In this document: positions 9,962-17,498 of the stretch, piece after piece
Layout: each line of letters starts with the position of its first letter
Position numbering within the stretch: position 1 is the first letter of the stretch
NCBI RefSeq assembly: GCF_038397775.1
Contig: NZ_CP151650.1
Coordinates: forward strand, 1,550,001 to 1,614,000
DNA length: 64,000 bases
Direction of reading: 5' to 3'
Source: Pseudomonas sp. RC10
GTDB lineage: Bacteria > Pseudomonadota > Gammaproteobacteria > Pseudomonadales > Pseudomonadaceae
Notes under the pieces: model-generated
The model's database searches: none
Told to the model about the DNA's origin: nothing
The model's input: only the letters and a program-made list of their open reading frames with translations
Made by a program: the position numbers and the translations under genes

Positions 9962-9990
9962 AGATGGGGCGGTGGGGCTCAGGTTTCAAT
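9962..9990 (-). promoter_or_regulatory. Sigma-32 (heat-shock) promoter of the Lon-type gene
   Basis: Read on the minus strand, TTGAAA is followed after 14 bases by CCCCATCT. This matches the RpoH consensus (CTTGAAA, 11-16 bases, CCCCATNT) at all but the leading base. It ends about 31 bases before the ATG at 9931, a sensible leader length. Confidence 0.75.
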
Positions 9991-10104
9991 AGTTATGGTC
10001 GATAGCATTGAATATGGAGGTCGATTGGAAGATCTGTGCGATTTATGCCTTTCATCGGTTAGCCATGTATGATGGCGTTGTGCCTGTTTTTATCGCGTGA
10101 TCTT

Positions 10105-10169
10105 CCGGTAAGCGCCGGTTAATCTCGTGGGGACGTAGCAATGTATTGCCAGGGCCGGCGCTTTTTTTT
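10105..10169 (+). terminator. Leader terminator or attenuator before the copper/globin operon
   Basis: AAGCGCCGG (10110-10118) pairs perfectly with CCGGCGCTT (10155-10163), and eight T residues follow at once. The 36-base loop holds a small inner hairpin (GCAAT-GT-ATTGC). A shorter alternative pairing (CCGG at 10105 with CCGG at 10115) would use the same 5' arm. It ends about 28 bases before the ATG at 10198, so it could attenuate the operon or end a small leader RNA. I recognise no known riboswitch class. Confidence 0.55.
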
Positions 10170-10197
10170 CACCGACCAAGCGTTCTGGATTCTGCGT

Positions 10198-10869
10198 ATG
10201 AAGCCTGTTGTCTCATCGTTGCTGGTGGCTGCCTCTCTTTTTTTGAGCTCGGCTGCCTACGCCGCCACCCTGACTGCCGAATTCGTCGACGCGCAGGGTA
10301 AATCGCTGAGCGATGTGGTGCTGACCCTTCAGGGCCCGGCGGGCAAACCCGATCCTGCGCCCAAGGCCGACATGGACCAACGCGACCAGCGTTTCGCGCC
10401 GCATGTCTTGGCCGTGCGCACCGGCACGCAGATCAAATTCCCCAACAGCGACGACATTCGTCACCAGGTGTACTCCTTTTCCCCCGCCAAACGTTTCGAA
10501 TTGCGTCTGTATGGCGGCACGCCGTCTGAGCCTGTGCTGTTCGACAAGCCTGGCGTGGTCGTACTGGGCTGCAACATCCACGACTGGATGCTCGGCTATG
10601 TTTACGTGACTGACGATCCCTGGTTCGGCGTGAGCAATGACAAAGGCACGCTGACTCTCGACCAAATGCCTGCAGGCCACTATGTGGCGACGCTGTGGCA
10701 TCCACAGGCGCCTGACATGCAGCCTGTGCCAGGAGGCGAAATCGACATTCCGGCCGCGGGTCTGCACAAGCGTTTCAGCGTTACCGTGCAGCCCAAGGGT
10801 GATGACATGCCTGCAACGCCACCGCCCAGCGCGTTCGGCGATGCCTTTCATAAAGCCGCCCATGAATGA
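10198..10869 (+). CDS. Secreted cupredoxin-like protein (methylamine-utilisation-like)
   Basis: A 223-residue protein with a Sec signal peptide (about residues 1-22, ending AYA). It resembles proteins annotated as methylamine utilisation or plastocyanin-like. The potential type-1 copper ligands are all present: H89 in the DIRHQVYSF segment, then C125, H128 and M131 in GCNIHDWMLGYVYV. A carboxypeptidase-regulatory-like beta fold follows (MPAGHYVATLWHP). I took the ATG at 10198, because an in-frame ATG at 10141 would place a leader terminator inside the coding region and add a non-signal extension. Its end overlaps the next gene by 4 bases. Copper binding is inferred from the ligand pattern; the redox partner is unknown. 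Confidence 0.8.
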   Translation: MKPVVSSLLVAASLFLSSAAYAATLTAEFVDAQGKSLSDVVLTLQGPAGKPDPAPKADMDQRDQRFAPHVLAVRTGTQIKFPNSDDIRHQVYSFSPAKRFELRLYGGTPSEPVLFDKPGVVVLGCNIHDWMLGYVYVTDDPWFGVSNDKGTLTLDQMPAGHYVATLWHPQAPDMQPVPGGEIDIPAAGLHKRFSVTVQPKGDDMPATPPPSAFGDAFHKAAHE

Positions 10870-13220
10870 AACGACGAATTAGCTTTCAGGCACGCATTGC
10901 CGGCGTGCTGATCCTGCTGTTGTTGATCGTGGTCAGCGCCGTGTTCGTGGCCGTCCGGGCCGCGACGCAGGATGCTGTGCGCAAACAGGCCCAGGCTCAA
11001 CTGGACGTGGGTACGCGAGTGTTCGAGGGTTTGCTGGAGATGCGCGGCAAACGGTTGCGCGACGCCGTGCAACTGCTGTCCAGCGACTTCGGTTTCCGCG
11101 ACGCGGTGGCGTCGGCGGACTCGGCGACCATCCGCTCGGTCCTGCAGAATCACGGAGCACGCATCAACGCCAATGACATGTTCCTGCTGGGCATGGACGG
11201 CAAGGTGCTCTCCAGCACGGTCGAGCAGATTCCCGAAGGCTCGCCGTTTCCGTACACCCAGGCGTTGCGCGACCTGAAGTCCCATAACCAGTCGATGCTG
11301 ATCGTGCCGTTGCAGGGCAAACCGCACTTGCTGGTCGAAAGCACCGTCATGGCGCCGCTGCCCATTGCTCGCGTGGTCATGGGTTTCAGCATGGATGATG
11401 ACCTCGCCCAGGAACTGCGCTCGCTCAGCGGTCTGCAAGTCTCGTTTCTGTCGGTGGTGCATCGGTTGCCGGGGCAAATCATCAGCACCCAGCCGCAGCC
11501 TTTGTACGACAGCCTTCGCGGGGTGATGCTCAGCACCGATCGCGGCCAGATGGTGATGACCGAACACGGCAACCAAAGCTTTCTCAGCAAACGTCTGGAA
11601 TTGGGCAACACGGGCGACAGTAATGGCGATCAGGTCGTGGCGCTGCTGCAAAGCCCGCTCGATCAGGCCATGCAAGCCTTCGCGCCGCTGGATGAAAAGC
11701 TGTTCTGGATCACCCTCGTGGCGTTGGCCGGCTCGCTGATTGGCGCGTTATTGCTGGCGCGCAGCGTGTCGCATCCGGTTCGTGCCCTGGCCCTGGCCGC
11801 CGAGCGCATTGGCGAAGGCGACTACGGCACGCCGGTGACTCTTGAACGCAGTGATGAACTGGGTTTGCTGGCGGGCGCGATCAATTCGATGCAAAGCGGC
11901 ATCGCCGAACGTGAGCAGCAACTGGCGCACAACGCGCTGCACGATGGCTTGACCGGCCTGCCCAACCGGGCGCTGGTGATGGAGCGTCTGGGCAGTGCGA
12001 TTGCGGCCGAGCGGGCCGTGGCTCTGCTGTACCTGGGGATCGAGAATTTCCGTGCGATCAACGACAGCATCGGCCCGGAAGGCATTGAAAAGTTGCTGCA
12101 AGTGATGGGCGAGCAATTGCAACTGCCGCTGCGCCCCGGCGATACCGTGGCGCGTTTGTCGGGCAATGAATTTCTGTTGCTGGTCCACAATGCCGAAGTG
12201 GACAGCGCTGTTGCCGTGGCCGACCGCTTGCAGCGTCTGCTCCTGAAACCGCAACGCATTCACGATCATGATATTTCGCTGGACGCCTGCATCGGTATTG
12301 CCGCGTATCCCGCCAACGGTGACTCGCCGTCCGAACTGGTCAGGCGCGCTTCGATTGCCCGTCAGGACGCCACCCAGATGCCGGGTCGTCTGCAAGTCTA
12401 CGAAGACGGCCGCGACCTGGCGCATCAGCGTCAGATCAGCCTGATTCGCGACCTGCGCCATGCGGCCCGTAACGGCGAGCTGATGCTGCATTACCAGCCG
12501 AAACTGGACATCCGCAACGGTCGCACGCGTCAGGCCGAGGCCTTGCTGCGCTGGCAGCATCCGCAGTTTGGAAACGTTTCGCCCGCCGAATTCATTGTGT
12601 TGGCCGAACGCACCGGCAGCATTCAACTGCTGACCAACTGGGTGATCGAGGAAGCGATGCGTCAGTTGGCAGAATGGGGGCGCCGTGGCCTGCACGTGCA
12701 GCTGTCGGTGAACATTTCGGCGGACGACCTGCTCAGTGGTGATCTGGCGGACCGTGTGTCGGATCTGCTCAAGCTGTACCGCGTACCCGCCGAACAACTG
12801 ATATTCGAGATCACCGAAAGCGCCGTGATGCGCGAGCCAGAGCATGCCTTGAAGGTGCTCAATCGCCTGCGCGAATGCGGCATCAGTCTGTCGGTGGATG
12901 ACTTCGGCACCGGCTACTCTTCACTGGCGCACCTCAAGCGGCTGCCGGTGCAGGAACTGAAGATCGACCAGTCCTTCGTGCGCAATCTCGATGAGACGAG
13001 CGAGGACGCGGTGATTGTCCGTTCCACCATCGAAATGAGCCACAACCTGGGGCTGAAGGTGGTCGCCGAAGGTGTCGAGTACGAACACAGCCTGCGGCTG
13101 TTGGAGCGGTGGCACTGCGATACGGCACAGGGTTATTTGATCAGCCGCCCGCTCACGGCGGTGGCATTCGAGGCCTGGATTGCCAAGGCTCACAGTTCAC
13201 CCAGCATGATGATTCACTGA
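10866..13220 (+). CDS. Membrane GGDEF-EAL protein with degenerate GGDEF
   Basis: A 784-residue c-di-GMP protein. There is an N-terminal helix (about 9-31), a periplasmic sensor region of about 240 residues, a second helix (about 276-296), a HAMP-like linker (SVSHPVRALALAAERIGEGDYG), then GGDEF (about 355-515) and EAL (about 540-775). The GGDEF signature reads SGNEF at 432-436, so cyclase activity is unlikely. The EAL domain keeps E558-A-L, the VNIS asparagine, EITES, DDFGTGYSS and AEGVE, so phosphodiesterase activity is plausible. It sits inside a unit of copper- and haem-type exported proteins, which suggests it reads an extracytoplasmic redox or gas signal; that is inference. Confidence 0.9.
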   Translation: MKRRISFQARIAGVLILLLLIVVSAVFVAVRAATQDAVRKQAQAQLDVGTRVFEGLLEMRGKRLRDAVQLLSSDFGFRDAVASADSATIRSVLQNHGARINANDMFLLGMDGKVLSSTVEQIPEGSPFPYTQALRDLKSHNQSMLIVPLQGKPHLLVESTVMAPLPIARVVMGFSMDDDLAQELRSLSGLQVSFLSVVHRLPGQIISTQPQPLYDSLRGVMLSTDRGQMVMTEHGNQSFLSKRLELGNTGDSNGDQVVALLQSPLDQAMQAFAPLDEKLFWITLVALAGSLIGALLLARSVSHPVRALALAAERIGEGDYGTPVTLERSDELGLLAGAINSMQSGIAEREQQLAHNALHDGLTGLPNRALVMERLGSAIAAERAVALLYLGIENFRAINDSIGPEGIEKLLQVMGEQLQLPLRPGDTVARLSGNEFLLLVHNAEVDSAVAVADRLQRLLLKPQRIHDHDISLDACIGIAAYPANGDSPSELVRRASIARQDATQMPGRLQVYEDGRDLAHQRQISLIRDLRHAARNGELMLHYQPKLDIRNGRTRQAEALLRWQHPQFGNVSPAEFIVLAERTGSIQLLTNWVIEEAMRQLAEWGRRGLHVQLSVNISADDLLSGDLADRVSDLLKLYRVPAEQLIFEITESAVMREPEHALKVLNRLRECGISLSVDDFGTGYSSLAHLKRLPVQELKIDQSFVRNLDETSEDAVIVRSTIEMSHNLGLKVVAEGVEYEHSLRLLERWHCDTAQGYLISRPLTAVAFEAWIAKAHSSPSMMIH

Positions 13221-13234
13221 TCGGGTTCAAGGTT

Positions 13235-14125
13235 ATGACACGTCGTCTCTCGGCTGTTTTCAGCCGTGTGGTGTTAGCAAGTGTGGTAGGCGGTGCCGGT
13301 GGCGTGATTGCGCCGGTGGTCGAGGCCGAGCAGGGGCGCCTGATTGCGACCGGGGGTGCGAGCAGCATCGAAGGCGCGGCGGGCGGCGGGATCATCCCGT
13401 GGGCGGTGATTGGCAATTACGACGAGAAAGGCGAATGGGGGGCGAACCTGTTCGGCACCCATATCAACCTTCCGGACTACACGCTGGACGTCGCGGGTAT
13501 GGCAGCGTCCTACGGCAATCGCGTGGAAGTGTCCTACGCCCATCAGCGATTTGACTTGGGCTCGCTGGTCCACAAACTCAGCCTGCCGGAAGACAACCTC
13601 ACCCAAGACATTTTCGGGGTCAAGGTGCGTCTGTTTGGTGACCTGATTTATGACCAATTGCCGCAAGTCTCGTTGGGCCTCGAATACAAACATCAGAACG
13701 ATTTCCTGATCCCCAGCCTGGTCGGGGCGAAACGCGATTCCGACGTGGAAGGCTATTTGACCGCCAGCCGATTGTTCATGGGCGCAGCGTTTGGCTACAA
13801 CGTGGTGGTCAACGGTGGCGTGCGTTACAGCCGGGCCAATGAAACCGGTCTGCTGGGGTTCGGCGGCGACCGCCGCGACACCCGCAGTGTTTTGAAGGAA
13901 GGCTCAGTGGTCATGCTCTTCAACCCGCGCTGGGCCGTGGGCGTGGAGTACCGCGAGAAGCCGGACAATCTATCGTTTGCCGGTGAGAGCGATTGGGCTG
14001 ACGCCTTTGTCGGCTGGTTCCCGAACAAGCACGTGTCGGTGGTGCTGGCCTACGCGCGTCTGGGTGAAATCGCCACGCTGGATAACCAGAACGGCACCTA
14101 CTTGTCTGTGCAGGGGAGCTTCTGA
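13235..14125 (+). CDS. DUF3034 family outer-membrane-like protein
   Basis: A 296-residue exported protein with a signal peptide (about 1-30, ending VVEAEQG). The rest is rich in alternating hydrophobic beta strands (for example AAFGYNVVVNGGVRYSRANE and HVSVVLAYARLGEIA), as in small outer-membrane barrels. It fits the DUF3034 family, whose function is unknown. The ATG at 13235 follows the EAL gene after 14 bases. Its last base is the first base of the next start codon (TGATG). It is the third gene of the four-gene unit. Confidence 0.8.
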   Translation: MTRRLSAVFSRVVLASVVGGAGGVIAPVVEAEQGRLIATGGASSIEGAAGGGIIPWAVIGNYDEKGEWGANLFGTHINLPDYTLDVAGMAASYGNRVEVSYAHQRFDLGSLVHKLSLPEDNLTQDIFGVKVRLFGDLIYDQLPQVSLGLEYKHQNDFLIPSLVGAKRDSDVEGYLTASRLFMGAAFGYNVVVNGGVRYSRANETGLLGFGGDRRDTRSVLKEGSVVMLFNPRWAVGVEYREKPDNLSFAGESDWADAFVGWFPNKHVSVVLAYARLGEIATLDNQNGTYLSVQGSF

Positions 14126-14556
14126 TGAGGCGGCCTTTGCAGTGGTTGGGGATGTGGGGACTGGCTCTGCTGGTTGGGTGCGCTCAACAACCGCCCAAGG
14201 ATGACAGCCTCTATCACGCGTTGGGTGAGCGTGCCGGGATTCAAAGGATCGTCGAGGGGATGCTGTTGCATGTCGCCCAGGACGAGAGGATCTACAAGTA
14301 TTTCGCCAAGGTCGACATCGTTCGCGCGCGGGACAAACTGGTGGAGAAGTTCTGCGTGGAGGCCGGTGGGCCGTGTACCTATTCGGGGGACCCGCTGCCT
14401 GAAGTCCATAAAGGCATGAACATCAGTCGGAGCGATTTCAATGCACTGGTGGAGAATTTGATCGACGCAATGGATGAGCAGCATATCCCGGTGCCGACAC
14501 AGAATCGGCTGATCGCCCGATTGGCGCCGCAGCGTGGCGAAGTGATCGAGAAGTAG
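14125..14556 (+). CDS. Lipoprotein group 1 truncated haemoglobin
   Basis: A 143-residue protein. A lipoprotein signal ends in LLVGC (C19), so the globin is tethered outside the cytoplasm. The globin body starts at SLYHALGERAGIQRIVEGM. The likely proximal haem histidine is in PEVHKGMNIS, followed by DFNALVENLIDAM, the usual pattern of the Bac_globin family. Truncated haemoglobins bind oxygen, NO or CO; most are cytoplasmic, so the lipid anchor is notable. It shares one base with the upstream DUF3034 gene and ends the four-gene unit. Confidence 0.87.
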   Translation: MRRPLQWLGMWGLALLVGCAQQPPKDDSLYHALGERAGIQRIVEGMLLHVAQDERIYKYFAKVDIVRARDKLVEKFCVEAGGPCTYSGDPLPEVHKGMNISRSDFNALVENLIDAMDEQHIPVPTQNRLIARLAPQRGEVIEK

Positions 14557-14569
14557 CGCGGCGCCGGCT

Positions 14570-14802
14570 GCGAACGTGGTGGATCAGTTACAGATGAGTT
14601 GCCATACATGCCGTCTTCGCTGCCGTCGTTCCTCCGGCGTCTCCCACGTGATGTATGGCGTGCGCACGAGCGGGGCTTGACTGACGACCAGAACGCGTCG
14701 GTTCGGCGTGTACCGCAGATTTTGGACCCGACGGTGTACCTGTGGGAGACGCCGGAGGAACGACGGCAGCGAACGTGGTGGATCAGCCATACCTCAGTTG
14801 CC
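14570..14802. repeat. Palindromic intergenic repeat with direct-repeat flanks
   Basis: Two perfect 32-base inverted arms (14616-14647 and 14742-14773) are separated by 94 bases. An 18-base direct repeat, GCGAACGTGGTGGATCAG, lies at 14570-14587 and again at 14769-14786. Each is followed after 8 bases by AGTTGCC. Because of the symmetry, both strands read short frames with the same peptide pieces (SLPSFLRRLP and WETPEERRQR), so I do not call a gene. It may belong to the long intergenic repeat families of P. fluorescens; that is unverified. Confidence 0.75.
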
Positions 14803-14891
14803 TGACACTCCGCGGTCGTCTGATCGCGTTCCGGGAGTCTCACCGCTCCGGCCGCCCCACAGGTACAGCGCGAGGCTTGAGTGGGGGACCC

Positions 14892-14935
14892 GAATGAAAA
14901 AGGCGGTCACCTCTCGATGACCGCCTTTTTCATTC
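14892..14935. terminator. Two-way terminator before gcd end
   Basis: A perfect stem (AAAAAGGCGGTCA against TGACCGCCTTTTT) with T-runs on either strand sits between the convergent globin operon and gcd, so it can stop transcription from both sides. Confidence 0.9.
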
Positions 14936-14957
14936 ACATCATGGCTGCGCTAACCGA

Positions 14958-17378
14958 TCACTCCGGCAACTTGTAGGCAATGATGTAGTCGCCCATTCGG
15001 GTGCCCAGCGAGCCGTGGCCGCCTGCAACGATCAGCACGTATTGCTTGCCATCTTTGCCGGTGTAGGTCATCGGGGTCGCTTGGCCGCCTGCTGGCAGAC
15101 GCCCGGCGAACAGCTCTTTGCCGGTTTTCACGTCATAGGCGCGCAGGTATTGGTCCAGCGTACCGGCCAGGAAGCCAACGCCACCGGCAGTCACCATCGA
15201 ACCACCCATGCTCGGCACGCCCACTGGCAGACCGATAGGCACTGGCGTGTTGTCGCGGCTGGTGCCGTTTTTGTGTTTCCACACCACCTGATTGGTGGTC
15301 AGGTCCACTGCGGCAACGTTACCCCACGATGGCGCCTGGCACGGCATGCCGATCTGCGACATCAACGGGTGCATGATCACGGCGTATGGCGCGCCGGTGT
15401 TAGGCTGCACGCCGCTGGTTTCGCTTTCGCGCTTGCTGCCCGCTTCCACCTTGGCGCGTGGCACCAGCTTGGAGACGAAGGCCATGTAGTTCGGGCTGGT
15501 GAACATCAGCTGGCGCACCGGGTCCACCGACACGGCGCCCCAGTTGAACACGCCCACGTTGCCCGGGTAGATGATGCTCCCCTGTTCAGACGGCGGCGTG
15601 TACTGACCTTCGTAACGCAGCTCCTTGAACTGAATGCGGCAGAGCATCTGGTCGAACGCGGTCGCGCCCCACATGGATTTCTCGGTCAGCTCGGGCGGCA
15701 GCATGTTCAGTTGCGAACGGGCCTGGGTCGGCGAAGTGTGGTCGCCTTGCGCGGCACCGGTCGGCGCCGGGACTTCGTCGATCGGCACAATCGGGGTGCC
15801 GTCACGACGGTCCAGCACGTACAGGCTGCCTTGCTTGGTCGGCTGAATCACGGCCGGCTTCACGCCGTCCTTGGTTTTCAGGTTGATCAGCGTTGGCTGG
15901 CTCGGTACGTCCATGTCCCACAGGTCGTGGTGGGTGAACTGGTAATTCCAGCGCACCTTGCCGGTGTTGACGTCCAGCGCGACCAGACCGGCGCTGAATT
16001 TCTCGGCGCCAGGGGTGCGGTCACCCCCGTATTGGTCAGGCATCTGGTTGCCCAGCGGCAGGAAGACCAGGCCCGATTTCTCGTCGACGCTGGCCAGCGA
16101 CCACATGTTCGGCGCGTTGCGCGAGTAGAACTGATCGGCCGCGATAGGAGCCGTGGCGTCCGGGTTGTTCGGGTCCCAGTTCCACACCAGCTTGCCGTCG
16201 TGCACGTCGTAGGCGCGAATCACACCCGATGGCTCGTTGGTCGACTCATTGTCGGTCACGTGGCCGCCGATGATGATCAGGTTGCGCGTGATCGCCGCAG
16301 GCGAGGTGGAGTAGTAACCCCCGGCGGTGAACGGGCCGATGTTGGCACGCAGGTCGATGGCACCTTTGTTGGCGAAGTCTTCGCAGACTTTACCGGTGTC
16401 GGCGTTCAGCGCGATCAGGCGGGCGTCGGCAGTCGGCAGGTACAGACGACGCGGGCAGGACGCAGCAATCGCGGTGCCAGCAGCTGACAGCGCTGCGGCT
16501 GAGGCGCCGACGTCGGATTTGGCGTAGGCCGCTTCGTCATAGTACGAAACGCCACGGCAGGTCATGTGCGCCCAACCGGTGAAGTTCTTCGCGCCTTCCT
16601 TGGAAATCTGCGGATCGTACGACCAGATGGTCTTGCCGGTGTCCGGGTCCAGCGCCAGCACTTTGCTGTGCGGGGTGCAGGCGTAGACCATGCCGTTGAC
16701 CTTCAGCGGCGTGTTCTCGTTGGTCAGCTCGACCGGGTCTTCGGCGCTGGGCAGATCACCCGTGCGAATGCGCCAGGCTTCCTGGAGCTTGCCGACGTTT
16801 GCAGGGGTGATCTGCTTCAGCGGCGAGTAACGGTTGCCGTGTTCGGAGCGACCATACGCCTGCCAGTCGCCATCGGGCATCGGCTGCGGGTCGTACGCCA
16901 CGCCCGCGTCATCGCGGTCCAGCGTGCCTTTGATTTCACCGGGGCTGGTGAACTGGCTGGCGATGGCGGTCAGGCCGGCCAGGACGACAGCGATGCTCAG
17001 CGCCACGGTCGGCAGACCGCCAGGCTGGCCGCGCAGGACCGGGCGGCGGAACCATGGCAGCAGCATCACGATGCCGAGCACGAACCACAGCGACAGACGT
17101 GGCACCAGTTGCCACCAATCCAGGCCGACTTCCCACAGCGCCCAGACCGTGCTCGCGAACAGCACCAGCGCAAACAGACCCAGTGCCGAACGACGGCCCT
17201 GAATCAGCAGAATGCCGGTGATGATGAAGCCGATCCCGGTCAGCAGGTAGTACAGCGACCCGCCCAGTGTCAGCAGCTTGATACCCCCGGCCAGCAAGGC
17301 CAGGCCCATGATCAGAATCACCAGTCCGAGCAAGCTCGGCAGCAGGCGACCCTTACCGAAAGCACCGTCAGTGCTCAT
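14958..17378 (-). CDS. gcd: Membrane-bound PQQ glucose dehydrogenase
   Basis: An 806-residue inner-membrane quinoprotein that oxidises glucose to gluconolactone in the periplasm and passes electrons to ubiquinone. Five hydrophobic helices fill about residues 10-140. The eight-bladed quinoprotein propeller follows, with repeats such as VLALDPDTGKTIWSYDP and YVLDRRDGTPIVPIDEVPAPTGAAQGD, and the C-terminal TMTYTGKDGKQYVLIVAGGHG. Length fits the Gcd family. A GGAG lies about 9 bases before the ATG. The OprB-type sugar porin gene lies just upstream on the same strand, which fits direct periplasmic glucose oxidation. Confidence 0.96.
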   Translation of the reverse strand: MSTDGAFGKGRLLPSLLGLVILIMGLALLAGGIKLLTLGGSLYYLLTGIGFIITGILLIQGRRSALGLFALVLFASTVWALWEVGLDWWQLVPRLSLWFVLGIVMLLPWFRRPVLRGQPGGLPTVALSIAVVLAGLTAIASQFTSPGEIKGTLDRDDAGVAYDPQPMPDGDWQAYGRSEHGNRYSPLKQITPANVGKLQEAWRIRTGDLPSAEDPVELTNENTPLKVNGMVYACTPHSKVLALDPDTGKTIWSYDPQISKEGAKNFTGWAHMTCRGVSYYDEAAYAKSDVGASAAALSAAGTAIAASCPRRLYLPTADARLIALNADTGKVCEDFANKGAIDLRANIGPFTAGGYYSTSPAAITRNLIIIGGHVTDNESTNEPSGVIRAYDVHDGKLVWNWDPNNPDATAPIAADQFYSRNAPNMWSLASVDEKSGLVFLPLGNQMPDQYGGDRTPGAEKFSAGLVALDVNTGKVRWNYQFTHHDLWDMDVPSQPTLINLKTKDGVKPAVIQPTKQGSLYVLDRRDGTPIVPIDEVPAPTGAAQGDHTSPTQARSQLNMLPPELTEKSMWGATAFDQMLCRIQFKELRYEGQYTPPSEQGSIIYPGNVGVFNWGAVSVDPVRQLMFTSPNYMAFVSKLVPRAKVEAGSKRESETSGVQPNTGAPYAVIMHPLMSQIGMPCQAPSWGNVAAVDLTTNQVVWKHKNGTSRDNTPVPIGLPVGVPSMGGSMVTAGGVGFLAGTLDQYLRAYDVKTGKELFAGRLPAGGQATPMTYTGKDGKQYVLIVAGGHGSLGTRMGDYIIAYKLPE

Positions 17379-17498
17379 AGTGTCGTACTCCGTAACGATT
17401 AAGTGGTTGACGCTAAATCCGTTGTAGCGTTGAGGCTTGGAAGCCAGGGCCTTAACGCTAGTTCCTCAACAGGGATACAGAAAGATTAAAGAGGCCGA

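Larger units (their letters stand above)
14557..14957. other. Gene-free gap between the globin gene and gcd
   Basis: About 400 bases between converging genes. It holds the palindromic repeat and the two-way terminator listed separately. Nothing else in it looks coding. Confidence 0.7.

Noticed and set aside
10141..10197. Upstream ATG for the cupredoxin-like gene
   Set aside because: It would put the T8 terminator inside the gene and hide the signal peptide.
14584..14805. Short frames on both strands in the palindromic repeat
   Set aside because: The shared peptides come from the inverted arms; there is no ribosome site and the element explains them.
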